Below, piece by piece: positions 1 through 7,852 of a stretch of DNA of 64,000 nucleotides. Source of the stretch: Chryseobacterium gallinarum. GTDB taxonomy: Bacteria; Bacteroidota; Bacteroidia; Flavobacteriales; Weeksellaceae. The notes under the pieces are model-generated. The model was not told the origin of the DNA and did no database searches. It saw only the letters and a program-made list of their open reading frames with translations. The translations under genes were made by a program, and so were the position numbers. The stretch covers positions 1-64,000 of the forward strand of contig NZ_CP009928.1 in the NCBI RefSeq assembly GCF_001021975.1. Reading direction: 5' to 3'. Position 1 is the stretch's first letter. Every line of letters begins with the position of its first letter.

Positions 1-24
1 TGCTGAGGAGCAGAGTGTTACCAT

Positions 25-1194
25 TTAGTAGTGAATAGATAGGTAACGATTAAGAAATGAGCGGAGTGCTTTGAGGTACACTGTTTTGAATAGCCAAAGA
101 ACGCTCACTATTATCACTTGCAAAGATATTGATTTGTGAGCAAAAGTGAGCGTTCTTTCGTGATTTTCTTCTTTGAGAAGAGAGAATTTGTTCCCTACAT
201 CCTTCGTCCCCGTTTCTTTCTCTTGTTGGCTTCGGCGCAGTCTCCGCTGAAAGGCGGTTTCGGCATAATTCTCTCCATGGACTTGGAAGTCCAGTACACC
301 GCCAACACCCGATGCAATCCCTTCGGCAACAACATCCACTACGCTCTCAACAAGGCTTGGTTCAGGACTTGGTGTTGGCTGTCGCTTTTCTTGTAAAGGG
401 CTTTTCGGCTGATAAATTGGAACAGAAGAGTGATAGGGAGCAGCATAGGACAGCCCGAATTGTTTCAGCAGCGAGTTATATCCAAACTCTCGTCCTATTT
501 CCGAAGCCTTGAAAGTCTGCCCCTCAAAATGAAACTTCAGTCCATAGATGCTACCTTTCTTGTTCGTCATCTGTTCCACGATTACACCTTGTCGTCTCAA
601 ATCATATCGAAAGGATGCGTAGCCATTCAGTCCCCATTCGCATACTTTCCCAACAGTCCATAAGCCATTGTGCGCAGTTTCTCCCTGCTCGCCTCCCGTG
701 TCTGATTGGCTCTCGCTTTTGATAGCGTTTTTCTGCCCGTATCTCATGGCAATCGTCAGACCGTGTTTGCGACTCAGCTCTTCTGCCACTCGTGCTGCCT
801 TGTTACTTACAAAGGTCGTATCATAAACCGCCCCGTTCATACTCATCCGATTGGCAATGATATGAATGTGCAGATTGTCGGTATCCTTATGCGTAACGGC
901 TACCACCTGATGCTCCTGCAATTTCATCGCTTGGATAAATTCACAGGCTATCCCTTGGAGCTTCTTCCAATTCATCCCTGCTTCATCTTTCGGAGCGATA
1001 CCGATTTCCATCCGCAGGAACTTGTTGCGACAACGACTGTTGAACCGACTGACAAGGTTCATCTCTTCGTATATTCTCTTTGCCGTATCTCCACAAAGGT
1101 TCTGGATTAAGAGCTTATTCTTGAGTTTCGTTTCTCGGAAGATATACTCCAACGCCGTCTTACCGTGCGCTATGGCTTTGCACTTAGCTATCAT
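25..1194 (-). CDS. Relaxase / mobilization nuclease
   Basis: Nicks one strand at oriT and pilots the DNA during conjugative mobilization. The 389-residue product has the Relaxase-family metal-binding motif HIHIIANR at residues 109-116, with a further His at 102, and the expected MobB-like N-terminal half. The catalytic Tyr would be in the N-terminal part; Y17 is a candidate, which is inference. The last 45 or so residues become hydrophobic and unlike the basic tail usual in the family. The gene's 3' end contains a 14-bp perfect inverted repeat (96-109 / 145-158), so the C-terminus may have been altered by an indel or insertion. The start overlaps the end of the MobC-like gene by 11 bases, the usual translational coupling in these elements. 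It is the only mobilization gene here still fully open. Confidence 0.85.
   Translation of the reverse strand: MIAKCKAIAHGKTALEYIFRETKLKNKLLIQNLCGDTAKRIYEEMNLVSRFNSRCRNKFLRMEIGIAPKDEAGMNWKKLQGIACEFIQAMKLQEHQVVAVTHKDTDNLHIHIIANRMSMNGAVYDTTFVSNKAARVAEELSRKHGLTIAMRYGQKNAIKSESQSDTGGEQGETAHNGLWTVGKVCEWGLNGYASFRYDLRRQGVIVEQMTNKKGSIYGLKFHFEGQTFKASEIGREFGYNSLLKQFGLSYAAPYHSSVPIYQPKSPLQEKRQPTPSPEPSLVESVVDVVAEGIASGVGGVLDFQVHGENYAETAFQRRLRRSQQEKETGTKDVGNKFSLLKEENHERTLTFAHKSISLQVIIVSVLWLFKTVYLKALRSFLNRYLSIHY
96..158. repeat. 14-bp perfect inverted repeat in the 3' end of the relaxase
   Basis: AAAGAACGCTCACT at 96-109 is repeated as its exact reverse complement at 145-158, with a 35-base spacer. It lies inside the reading frame of the relaxase C-terminus. 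It could be a transcription terminator for the mobilization operon that has been read into by a frameshifted tail, or the end of a small inserted unit. No T-tract immediately follows on the minus strand, so a terminator is only one option. Confidence 0.6.
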
Positions 1195-1583
1195 TGCGCT
1201 TGATATTTAGAACATCATATACCTCGTCCGTAATCCGATACCGAGGGCTGTAAAATCGCTCGAAAGCGTGTAGCGAGATGCAAGAAAGGTTCTTGGCAAT
1301 AGTAACCCAAGAGGGGTCTTTCGTCTTAATCAAGTTGGAAATATGACTGAAGAAGTAGCTGACCCGTTGCAAGACCGAATAGCTTCCCGTTCGTGTTCTC
1401 CCAATTGAGGAACGGCAACAATCTCCCCCGTAAGCAACGCCTCCCGACAGAACTCGAGATTCTTGCCCGTCCGTTCCGCTCGCTTTTGTATCCTCGTTTT
1501 CTCCTCTTCGGAGCAACGTATCCGAAGAAAGCAGGTCTTATTCGACTTCTTATCCCGTTTCTTTTATCTGTTTTTGGTTTCAT
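1184..1583 (-). pseudogene. MobC-like mobilization accessory protein, two frameshifts
   Basis: Accessory protein that helps the relaxase at oriT. Joining three frames gives a Bacteroidota MobC-type protein. The start reads MKPKTDK, then the frame slips near a four-A run (plus-strand T's 1562-1565). The next part includes RIRCSEEEKTRIQKRAERTG, the ribbon-helix-helix-like segment. A second slip near 1373 leads into LQRVSYFFSHISNLIKTKDP and ends at 1184. Both slips look like one missing base (A in the first, C in the second). The 3' end overlaps the relaxase start. Either the gene is dead or the assembly has small indels; many such slips in neighbours make sequencing error a real alternative. 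Confidence 0.75.
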
Positions 1584-1638
1584 ATTAGTTTGTTCACTAA
1601 GGCATTCCAGCCGATGAGAACGAAGTGATTACGGCTCT

Positions 1639-1690
1639 CCCCCCGAGCGCAGCGGTAAAGGGGGCAAGTGCAGTTTGTGGCTACAAACTG
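1639..1690. other. Probable oriT region
   Basis: Between the DUF3408 gene and the MobC-like gene is a non-coding stretch. It has a C5/G5 complementary pair (about 1639-1663) followed by a perfect hairpin, CAGTTTGT-ggct-ACAAACTG at 1671-1690. A palindrome beside a G-rich strand just upstream of mobC-relaxase genes is the usual placement of oriT in Bacteroides mobilizable elements. No nic site can be assigned from sequence alone. Confidence 0.5.
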
Positions 1691-1815
1691 ACGTCTTGCA
1701 ATGTTACCGATGAAATACATTCGCATATACTATGATTTGCTTCCATTACTTGTTCTTCTTGCCTTTTGAGAATGCCGATTATTCATTTCATCACTGATGG
1801 CTCGGAATGCCGGGA

Positions 1816-2273
1816 TTAAAGTTTGCGCCAGCGTTCTATATCCTCGCTGTATTCTTCCAAATGTCGGAGGGCTATGCTCTCCAAGAAACTCGAAACATTC
1901 GCCCCCGTAATCGCCCAAGCGACGGACAAACGAACTCCAAGCGTTCCCACGTGGAGCGACTGAGATAGGTTGCCTTTCTGTCGATGATTTTATGTGGGGT
2001 GTGAGAAAGCTTCCCGATAGCTCTCCAAGCTTTCTTGTCGTTGCTTGTGGCTGATTGCGTTTCGGAGTGCTTGATACCTCTTGTTGCTTTTCCTGTTTTG
2101 GAATGCTCTGCTTTCACGGCTTCCTTTACTTCACTCAAAGACTCGGAAGGCAACGTTTGCTCGGAGACGGAGGAATGCGGAGAGCTTTCAGATTGCCCGA
2201 TTGCTCTATCTGCTTTGCTCTTGTTTGGTAGAGATGGCTTTACTGACAATTTTGGAAAGTATCTGTGAGCCAT
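1816..2273 (-). pseudogene. DUF3408 protein (MobA/transfer-associated), two frameshifts
   Basis: DUF3408 proteins sit beside mobilization genes of Bacteroidota elements and have a C-terminal ribbon-helix-helix-like segment; their exact job is not established. The N-terminal 100 residues are low-complexity and charged. The conserved part runs from TYLSRSTWERLEFVC, then LGDYGANVSSFLESIA, to a HLEEYSEDIERWRKL end with TAA at 1816-1818. Reading it needs removal of one G at the GGG run (plus-strand C's 1914-1916) and one G at the GGGGG run (1902-1906). As written, the product ends early at 1872 with an unrelated tail. Both slips are +1 in G-runs. Confidence 0.75.
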
Positions 2274-2408
2274 CGGAGTCTTTGGGATGGTTCAAGTAAT
2301 GAGATAAATCAAATTCTCTTTCATGGCTTATTTGAGTTTACGTTTGACAATAACAGGGCGTACCGTTCGCCCTCTCTCGATTTCTAATGGCTTTCTCCCG
2401 ATTGGTAA

Positions 2409-3381
2409 TTAGTAATCTTTGGATTGCCAATTAGCTTTTTCTGCTGTTGAGAGTGATTGAGCAACGTGGTACTCATTGAGGTCTTTGTATCGGGAATAGT
2501 GTCGGCTCATATCCTCCACGTTGATACCTGCCGATTGTAAAGAATGTAGGGCTTGTCGTCCAGCTTGGTCGTTATCGAAGGAAAGCTTGAACGGAATCGA
2601 TACCTTTCTCGTGGAGATAGGCAATGGCTCGTGGGAGATTGCTGACAGAGTTCAGTACAAGGCAGGAGCAGTTTCTTTTCCTTTCATCGTGAGAAGGGAA
2701 AGGAAAATCCATAAAGCCCTCAAAGATGCAGTGAGGAGCATTGTTCGCTTCTCCTGCAATCAGAGAAATATCCTTTGGAGCTATCGTTCCCTTGAATGTC
2801 TTGTCGTCTCGGAGTTCATATCCTCCTGCACGATTGGGCAAAGCCGATGGCAGAATACTCTCTTCCTCCTACTTCGTAGCGAATATGACGGAGATAAGGA
2901 CTTGCCACGGCAAGGTCTATCCTGCGTACCTCTCGAAGATAGTTTTGCAGATACAGGGGCAACTCTTCGTTGATGAAGAGAATACGCCTTACATTACTTG
3001 GTCGCTGTTCACCTCTTATCTGTCCTGTGTGAGTTTCACGATGAAAGGAAGAGGAAGCGAAGGTTATCGCTTTCCCTTCGGCAAGATGCGCCATTGCTTC
3101 GTAGGCACTGCCATCCTTGCATCTTCATCACAAGGTCTATGATGCTTCCACCTTGGCTTGTCCCATAGTCGTGCCACAAGTTTTGCCGAAAGTCCACTTT
3201 CAGGCTGGCATTGGGGTCTTCTCTGTAGAGTGCGTGATAAAGGGCATAGCCGTTGTAACGCTTGGCAGGCTGATACCGCAGGCGTGCAGATAGTCTGCTA
3301 TCGGTATCGCCTTGATGTATTGTAGTCGTAATATTCGTTGTTCATTGCTGTTATCGTTGGATTGGAATTGTTCGTATTCAT
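2409..3381 (-). pseudogene. CHC2 zinc-finger / Toprim primase, at least four frameshifts
   Basis: DnaG-like primase of mobile elements that primes replication after transfer. Joining frames gives an N-terminal CHC2-like domain (RLQYIKAIPIADYLHACGI, then PAKRYNGYALYHALYREDP, then LWHDYGTSQGGSIIDLVMKM) followed by a Toprim region (LSLIAGE-like strand, IFEGFMDF, then FDNDQAGRQAL with the DxD metal site, then YKDLNEYHVA). Frames change near 3272 (one C missing), 3115 (extra G), 2836-2838 (extra C in CCC) and about 2575-2585 (extra base). The start near 3381 also needs a shift. As written it makes no full product. Composition matches the rest of the element. Confidence 0.75.
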
Positions 3382-3696
3382 AGTTCGCTCTGTTTTCTCT
3401 TTTGGAATTTTCCTCTTTTTATCTTACTACTCTTCTACATTCAGATAAGAGATTGACAGTGAAAGAGAAAAGTGTAACACTTCATTCTGTTTTATCCTTC
3501 TACACCTCCTGTCTACACCTTTTCTCATTCATTCTTCCGTAGAAGCGTAGAAAGATGGTAGTAAGCCGTGTTGCAAGATGAATCCCTCCTGCAATCCTTT
3601 CTCTTTCACTGTATTATCCTTAGTTGTAGTAACGTAGTAAGGAGAATAGGAAAGAAAAGAGAAAGAAGTATTGCAAGGAGGGGTAACAACAAGGTG
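3382..3696. repeat. Non-coding gap with nested imperfect inverted repeats
   Basis: The gap between the VapE-like gene and the primase has no convincing ORF. CTTACTAC near 3424 and its complement GTAGTAAG near 3560 flank several TTCTAC/GTAGAA words. Further left-to-right, CCTCCTGCAATCC with TTTCTCTTT (about 3587-3608) is matched by an imperfect complement (about 3655-3680). The repeats could be a replication origin, a terminator or a promoter region for the primase. No assignment is made. Confidence 0.4.
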
Positions 3697-4888
3697 CTAT
3701 GGCGGTTGCTCGGGGTAAATCTTACGGACGGCATAGACATATACGGGATTGCCGTTTATCCTGCGACACTCCTTTGTATAGCCAGCCTTTCGTAAGGCTT
3801 CCCCCATCCGTTTGGTGGAGAGGGATTGTCGGGTATAGCAGGAGAGGTAACCCACTATCTCCGAATTGGTCATATAGAAGCGTTTTGTTGCCGTCTCTGC
3901 CTCCGTGGGAAAGGTGAAATAGCGGAGCAACAGTTCCATCTCTGTCGTATAGACTTGGAAGGCTTCGCTGTTTCTATGCAATTCAATAATCTCTTCATCA
4001 TTGAACCAATAGCGAAACCCTTCATTCAACCGTGTCTTGGCTTCGCTGTAAACGGCATCCATCGGAATGCTCTTGGCTCGGTCTATTCTCTATCGCCAGC
4101 ACCTCAAAAGGGAGGAAGCGTCTGCTCCCTGTCGGGTCGGTGAGGAAGTCGTTGCCATTGACCGAAGCCACGAAACTTGCCAAGTGGGGTCGCTCCTCGA
4201 TATGCTTCTCGTAAGGCATACGGTACTTCACCTGCGGACAGGTAATGAGATTCTTCAGTTCGTTCTCGTCCCGTTTATTGAGGGCTTTGAGTTGGTCGTC
4301 AATATTGATGATAAGGTTTTGCCCGATAAGACTCAGCACGTCCTTCTCCTGTGGATATATCTTCCCCGTATAGCGGTAATCGGAGAGAGACGGAGGGCAG
4401 AGCAGGTCAAGGAACGTGGTTTTGAATTTTCCCTGCTCACCTGTCAGCACAAGGCAGGTATGGTTACGACATTGCTTGTCGTCCATTGCGTTGGCGACCA
4501 CCGCAACCAGCCACTTGGTGAGGTATTCTTTCCACTTCTCGGGATTGGTTACACTCACGCAGTCGGCAAGGGCGGTGATAGCTTCCGCATTTCCTTTCGT
4601 CAGTGGTAAGGCTTGGAAATAGGTTTGTACAGGATTAACACGTGGGGAGAAATCGCTTTCGATGATGCTGTACAGGTTCTCGGGCGAGGTCTGTACATCG
4701 GCTTCCTTATCTAAAGCTCGTTTGAGGGTATTGATACGGTAGCGGTCTACGGCTGTATAATCGTCCGTTCCTCGTGGACGGTACTCCGCTCGGTGCAATA
4801 CGGTATTGTACCGAAACTCGTAACGAGCCGAAAGGAACTCTTCTATTTGCGTGTTCTTGGAGAGGTTGTCCTTCTCTTCTTTTTTCAT
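3697..4888 (-). pseudogene. VirE/VapE-type P-loop replication protein, one frameshift
   Basis: VapE-like proteins (virulence-associated E family) are primase-helicase-like NTPases common on Bacteroidota elements. The first 270 residues are open and include Walker A-like GEQGKFKTTF, Walker B-like LIINIDD, and the conserved SVNGNDFLTDPTGSRRFLPF. Near 4086-4087 one extra A moves the frame, and the C-terminal 121 residues (AKSIPMDAVYSEAKTRL onward, ending with a winged-helix-like NSEIVGYL region) lie in another frame ending at 3697. As written the protein stops early at 4022. The indel is in a two-base A run. Confidence 0.8.
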
Positions 4889-5204
4889 TGTTCGTATCTC
4901 TTTTATTTGCTTGATTTTGAACTTTCATCCGAAAACGGATGCTGAAACCAAGTTACAGAGGCGAACATAGAGTCCCAAGGCTGGTGTGTCTGTTGCTTCG
5001 AGGTACAGAGAAATGCTCTGAAAATGGATGGGATAAACAGGGAAAATCGGGACAAAAACACTCAAAAGGAGAGAACAGAGAAGAGAACGGCTCTGCAAAC
5101 GACTTCATCGGATTGCCAACGTCTGCACCCTTTTTCTTCGAGGGATAGGCAAGCGAGAATTATCATTGGTGAGAGAGCATCCAAAAGATGCCGAGTAATC
5201 AAAG

Positions 5205-5245
5205 AAAAGATACCGAGCAATCTCACGGTCGCTCGGTATCTTTTT
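5205..5245 (+). terminator. Terminator-like hairpin, first copy of a repeated unit
   Basis: Arms AAAGATACCGAGC (5206-5218) and GCTCGGTATCTTTTT (5231-5245) form a strong stem with a T-tract. Nearly the same sequence recurs at 6092-6132, on the other side of the two helix-turn-helix genes. No plus-strand gene ends just before it, so it may act as an attenuator or insulate the downstream promoters. Confidence 0.6.
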
Positions 5246-5404
5246 CCCGTTGTGTCGTGTGGACATTTCACATCATATCGAAGCCACAAGTACGCACTTA
5301 GAGAAAAGGGGGTGAAACAGGCGGTTTGTGCTTGTACATTTGCCTGCGATTTCCTGCTGTTTCCCTTGATTTCATCGGTTCTTGGGACAAGGATTTCGCT
5401 TGCA

Positions 5405-5412
5405 TACATTTG
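5405..5412 (+). promoter_or_regulatory. Promoter -7 box TACATTTG before the HTH pair
   Basis: Matches the Bacteroidota -7 consensus TAnnTTTG, 40 bases before the first HTH start. A second identical box lies at 5336-5343, with TTTG spaced upstream of it, so transcription could start at either. Confidence 0.5.
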
Positions 5413-5452
5413 CACCGAAAAGAGAAAAACGACAATTAAAAACGATATTGAT

Positions 5453-5731
5453 ATGAGATTTACCGCCATCGACACCTCCGCGTGGGAGGAACTGAAAAAG
5501 AGCATCGAAGAGCTGGCTCTTTGTATGCGAGAACAATTCGGAACGAAGCCCGAAGTCCCCGACCTGTTGCACAACGGGGACGTGTGCCGAATACTGAACA
5601 TCAGCAAGCGAACGCTCCAACACTATCGGGACACGTCCGTGCTGCCCTTTATCCAAATCGGGCATAAATGCTATTACAAACGTGAGGATGTGGAAGCACT
5701 CCTCGAAAAGTCGAACCGAAAGATACAATGA
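5453..5731 (+). CDS. Small helix-turn-helix protein (excisionase/MerR-like fold)
   Basis: A 92-residue product with an N-terminal helical segment and a C-terminal helix-turn-helix-17 type domain (DVCRILNISKRTLQHYRDTS then YYKREDVEALLE). Such proteins occur in pairs in Bacteroidota integrative elements and act as excision factors or regulators of mobilization; that role is inferred. The ATG at 5453 is chosen because it follows a promoter box and matches the family's length; the open frame extends further upstream without similarity. Its stop overlaps the next start (ATGA). Confidence 0.75.
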   Translation: MRFTAIDTSAWEELKKSIEELALCMREQFGTKPEVPDLLHNGDVCRILNISKRTLQHYRDTSVLPFIQIGHKCYYKREDVEALLEKSNRKIQ

Positions 5732-6021
5732 CTATGGAACACGAAATCGTAAACAAAGAAACACCCGAGATGAAAGAACTCATCTCAGGCATTAGGGAAG
5801 TAAGTAAACGTATTCGGGAAATTGCCCAAACGCACCGTCCGCTCTTCGGGGGAGAAATCTACCTCACGGGGCGAGAGGTCTGCGAACGCCTTTTCGTCAG
5901 TCCTCGCACCTTGCAAGACTATCGGGACAAGGGCATTATTCCCTACACGCAGATTGCAGGGAAAATACTCTACAAACTTTCCGACATCAACCGACTGCTG
6001 CAAGAGAATTATAGGAGATAG
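5728..6021 (+). CDS. Second helix-turn-helix protein, paralogue of the preceding gene
   Basis: A 97-residue product with the same layout as its upstream neighbour: helical N-terminus, then an HTH (EVCERLFVSPRTLQDYRDKG followed by ILYKLSDINRLL). The two are translationally coupled by a 4-base overlap and may form a heteromer. Excisionase-like or regulatory function is inferred from this fold and the element context. A terminator-like multi-arm hairpin lies 70 bases downstream. Confidence 0.75.
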   Translation: MTMEHEIVNKETPEMKELISGIREVSKRIREIAQTHRPLFGGEIYLTGREVCERLFVSPRTLQDYRDKGIIPYTQIAGKILYKLSDINRLLQENYRR

Positions 6022-6091
6022 AGCCTCTTGTAAGGAATGTTCCCCTGCCGTTTGGCAACCACATAGAAAGAACATTCCGAATGGTCACCTC

Positions 6092-6150
6092 AAAGATACC
6101 GAGCAATCTCGCAATCGCTCGGTATTTTTTTTGGATTGCTCGGTATCTTT
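6092..6150 (+). terminator. Three-arm terminator hairpin with mutually exclusive pairings
   Basis: Arm 1 AGATACCGAGCAATC (6094-6108) can pair with arm 2 GCTCGGTAT (6117-6125, followed by a T-run), or over 15 bases with arm 3 GATTGCTCGGTATCT (6134-6148, also followed by T's). It ends the HTH pair and sits just before the cargo promoter. It shares its first two arms with the hairpin at 5205-5245. Confidence 0.65.
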
Positions 6151-6166
6151 TTCGCAATAAGTCGAG

Positions 6167-6174
6167 TATATTTG
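6167..6174 (+). promoter_or_regulatory. Promoter -7 box TATATTTG of the cargo operon
   Basis: TAnnTTTG match between the multi-arm terminator and the first cargo gene, about 85 bases before its ATG. This suggests that the four cargo genes have their own promoter. Confidence 0.5.
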
Positions 6175-6258
6175 CGTTATCAGGACAAAGCAACATCTTC
6201 CGCAAGCGAAATCCTCCGACTTCGGAAGAGGGAGCAAAGGGGGAAACACTACTGAATT

Positions 6259-6792
6259 ATGGCAAATAAACCAATGAAGCTTATGAATGATTTTATCAAT
6301 GCTCTATGTAGCAATGCAAGGAATGAACGAATTCCCGAAGAACACGACTTCTTTGGCTGCTTGATAGGTGAATGGAACATCGTGTGGAACGACCATTTGG
6401 AAGATGCCGAACCACGAAAAGTAAAGGGCGAATGGATATTTTCCCGAGTATTGGACGGTACGGCAGTTCAAGACCTCTTTATCGTTCCCTCTCGCAAGGA
6501 ACGCCTGATAGATAAACAACTTGATGCCGAATACGGAACGACACTCCGTATTTTCAATCCCAAGACAATGGCGTGGGATATATTCTACGGTTGTATGGGC
6601 GAGGCTATCCGACTGACAGCCCGAAAGGTCGGCGAAGAAATTATCCTGACCGAAAACACGACGGAAAAAATGAGGTATGTATTCTCTGATATTGCGACTT
6701 CTTCTTTTCTGTGGAGAAAAGAGCGAATAAACGAAAACGGCGAGTGGCAAACCGTGGCGAAAGTAACGGCAGAGAGAAAACAAAATAAATGA
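6259..6792 (+). CDS. DUF1579-like cargo protein
   Basis: A 177-residue soluble protein without signal peptide. The pattern of a short N-terminus followed by FFGCLIGEWNIVWNDH, WIFSRVLDGTAVQD and TLRIFNPKTMAWDIFYGC resembles the DUF1579 / lipocalin-like 'heat- or stress-associated' proteins whose biochemical role is unknown. It is the first gene of a plus-strand cargo operon and lies 4 bases before the DJ-1/PfpI gene, so the two are probably co-expressed. Family assignment is by pattern only. Confidence 0.55.
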   Translation: MANKPMKLMNDFINALCSNARNERIPEEHDFFGCLIGEWNIVWNDHLEDAEPRKVKGEWIFSRVLDGTAVQDLFIVPSRKERLIDKQLDAEYGTTLRIFNPKTMAWDIFYGCMGEAIRLTARKVGEEIILTENTTEKMRYVFSDIATSSFLWRKERINENGEWQTVAKVTAERKQNK

Positions 6793-6796
6793 ACTG

Positions 6797-7393
6797 ATGA
6801 TGAAACAGAAAGTCTTATTTATCTTATTGAATGAATATACCGATTGGGAGGGAGCTTTTCTCTCCACGGCTCTTCACGTGGGTGTGATACCGGGCGGTGA
6901 AATAAAATACGAAGTGCATACCGTTGCACCGACATCGGACGCTGTCCGTTCAATTGGAGGTTTCAGAACTTTACCCGATTATTCTTTCGAGAATATGCCG
7001 AAAGATTATGCCGCCTTAGTGCTTATCGGTGGCAACCGTTGGACCTCGCCCGAAGCGAAACTTGTCATACCTTTGGTACAGAAGACTTTGGATAAAGGTA
7101 AAATTGTCGGGGCAATATGCAATGGTGCTTCATTCCTATGTTCACATGGTTTCTTGAACAACGTAAAACACACAGGCAACGGTCTCGACCAACTCAAAAA
7201 ATGGGGCGGTTCCGGTTACACTAATGCGGAGAATTATGTGGAAGCACAAGCCGTTAGTGACAAGAATATTGTTACGGCAAATGGTGTAGGGCATTTGGAA
7301 TTCACTCGTGAGATGCTTCTATTGCTGAAAGCCAACAATCCCGAGCAGATAGAGGCTTGGTACGATTTCTATAAAAATGGTTTCGTGAGATAA
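6797..7393 (+). CDS. DJ-1/PfpI-family (type 1 glutamine amidotransferase-like) protein
   Basis: A 198-residue DJ-1/PfpI superfamily protein. It shows the acidic residue in YTDWEGAF (about residue 18), the strand ALVLIGG, and the nucleophile elbow GAICNGASFL with Cys108. Members act as deglycases, chaperones or amidases against damaged proteins or metabolites; the substrate here is unknown. In-operon with a DUF1579-like and an SRPBCC protein, both of which have small-molecule-binding folds, it could be part of a detoxification or stress cargo (inference). Confidence 0.85.
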   Translation: MMKQKVLFILLNEYTDWEGAFLSTALHVGVIPGGEIKYEVHTVAPTSDAVRSIGGFRTLPDYSFENMPKDYAALVLIGGNRWTSPEAKLVIPLVQKTLDKGKIVGAICNGASFLCSHGFLNNVKHTGNGLDQLKKWGGSGYTNAENYVEAQAVSDKNIVTANGVGHLEFTREMLLLLKANNPEQIEAWYDFYKNGFVR

Positions 7394-7420
7394 AGTTATT
7401 TTTCTGAGATACTAAACTTT

Positions 7421-7822
7421 ATGTTCGTAACGTCAAACATAAGAGCCACGTTTCCATGCAATTTACAGAGCGTTTGGCAAGTTGTAACATCGCTAACAGA
7501 CTATTCGTGGAGAAGTGATGTTGAAAAGATAGAGATCATATCAGACACGCAATTTGTAGAAATAACGAAGAGTGGATATAAGACAACTTTCACGATAACA
7601 AGACAAGAACCTTGTTGTCGATGGGAATTTGATTTGGAGAATGACAATATGAGAGGGCATTGGGTTGGTGTTTTCAGTGGAAATGAAAAGACAGCCTCGA
7701 TTGATTTCACGGAGTACATAGAACCAAAGAAATGGTTTCCCAAACCGCTTGTAAAGATATATTTGAAGTACATGCAAGTCAGATATGTCAGGGATTTAAG
7801 GCAGACTTTGAAAAGAATATGA
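7421..7822 (+). CDS. SRPBCC-family protein
   Basis: A 133-residue START/Bet v1-like (SRPBCC) protein: N-terminal strand TSNIRATFPCNLQSVWQVV, a helix, then repeated strands typical of the ligand-binding cavity. Members bind hydrophobic ligands or act as cyclases/hydrolases. It begins 27 bases after the DJ-1/PfpI gene. Base composition from here to the end of the next gene is visibly more AT-rich than in the first two cargo genes, hinting at a separate origin. Confidence 0.65.
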   Translation: MFVTSNIRATFPCNLQSVWQVVTSLTDYSWRSDVEKIEIISDTQFVEITKSGYKTTFTITRQEPCCRWEFDLENDNMRGHWVGVFSGNEKTASIDFTEYIEPKKWFPKPLVKIYLKYMQVRYVRDLRQTLKRI

Positions 7823-7852
7823 CCATAGATTTTATCTGAAAATAAAAAAGCT

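Larger units (their letters stand above)
4889..5452. other. Regulatory gap between replication genes and HTH genes
   Basis: No convincing gene. It holds a short perfect hairpin (CATCCG-aaaa-CGGATG, 4926-4941) just upstream of the VapE-like start, a terminator-like hairpin at 5205-5245, and two TACATTTG boxes (5336-5343 and 5405-5412). It serves as the divergent or convergent control region between the minus-strand replication block and the plus-strand helix-turn-helix pair. Confidence 0.6.

Noticed and set aside
1..52. Left attachment end of the element at the window start
   Set aside because: GTTACC/GGTAAC words occur here as at the right end, but the window begins inside element-like sequence, so no junction with chromosome can be seen.
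136..663. Plus-strand ORFs over the relaxase
   Set aside because: They are antisense shadows of the relaxase frame, which has the conserved HIHIIANR motif.
2521..2973. 150-codon plus-strand ORF over the primase
   Set aside because: The minus-strand frames reconstruct a CHC2/Toprim primase; the plus-strand product is composed of reverse-complement codons without similarity.
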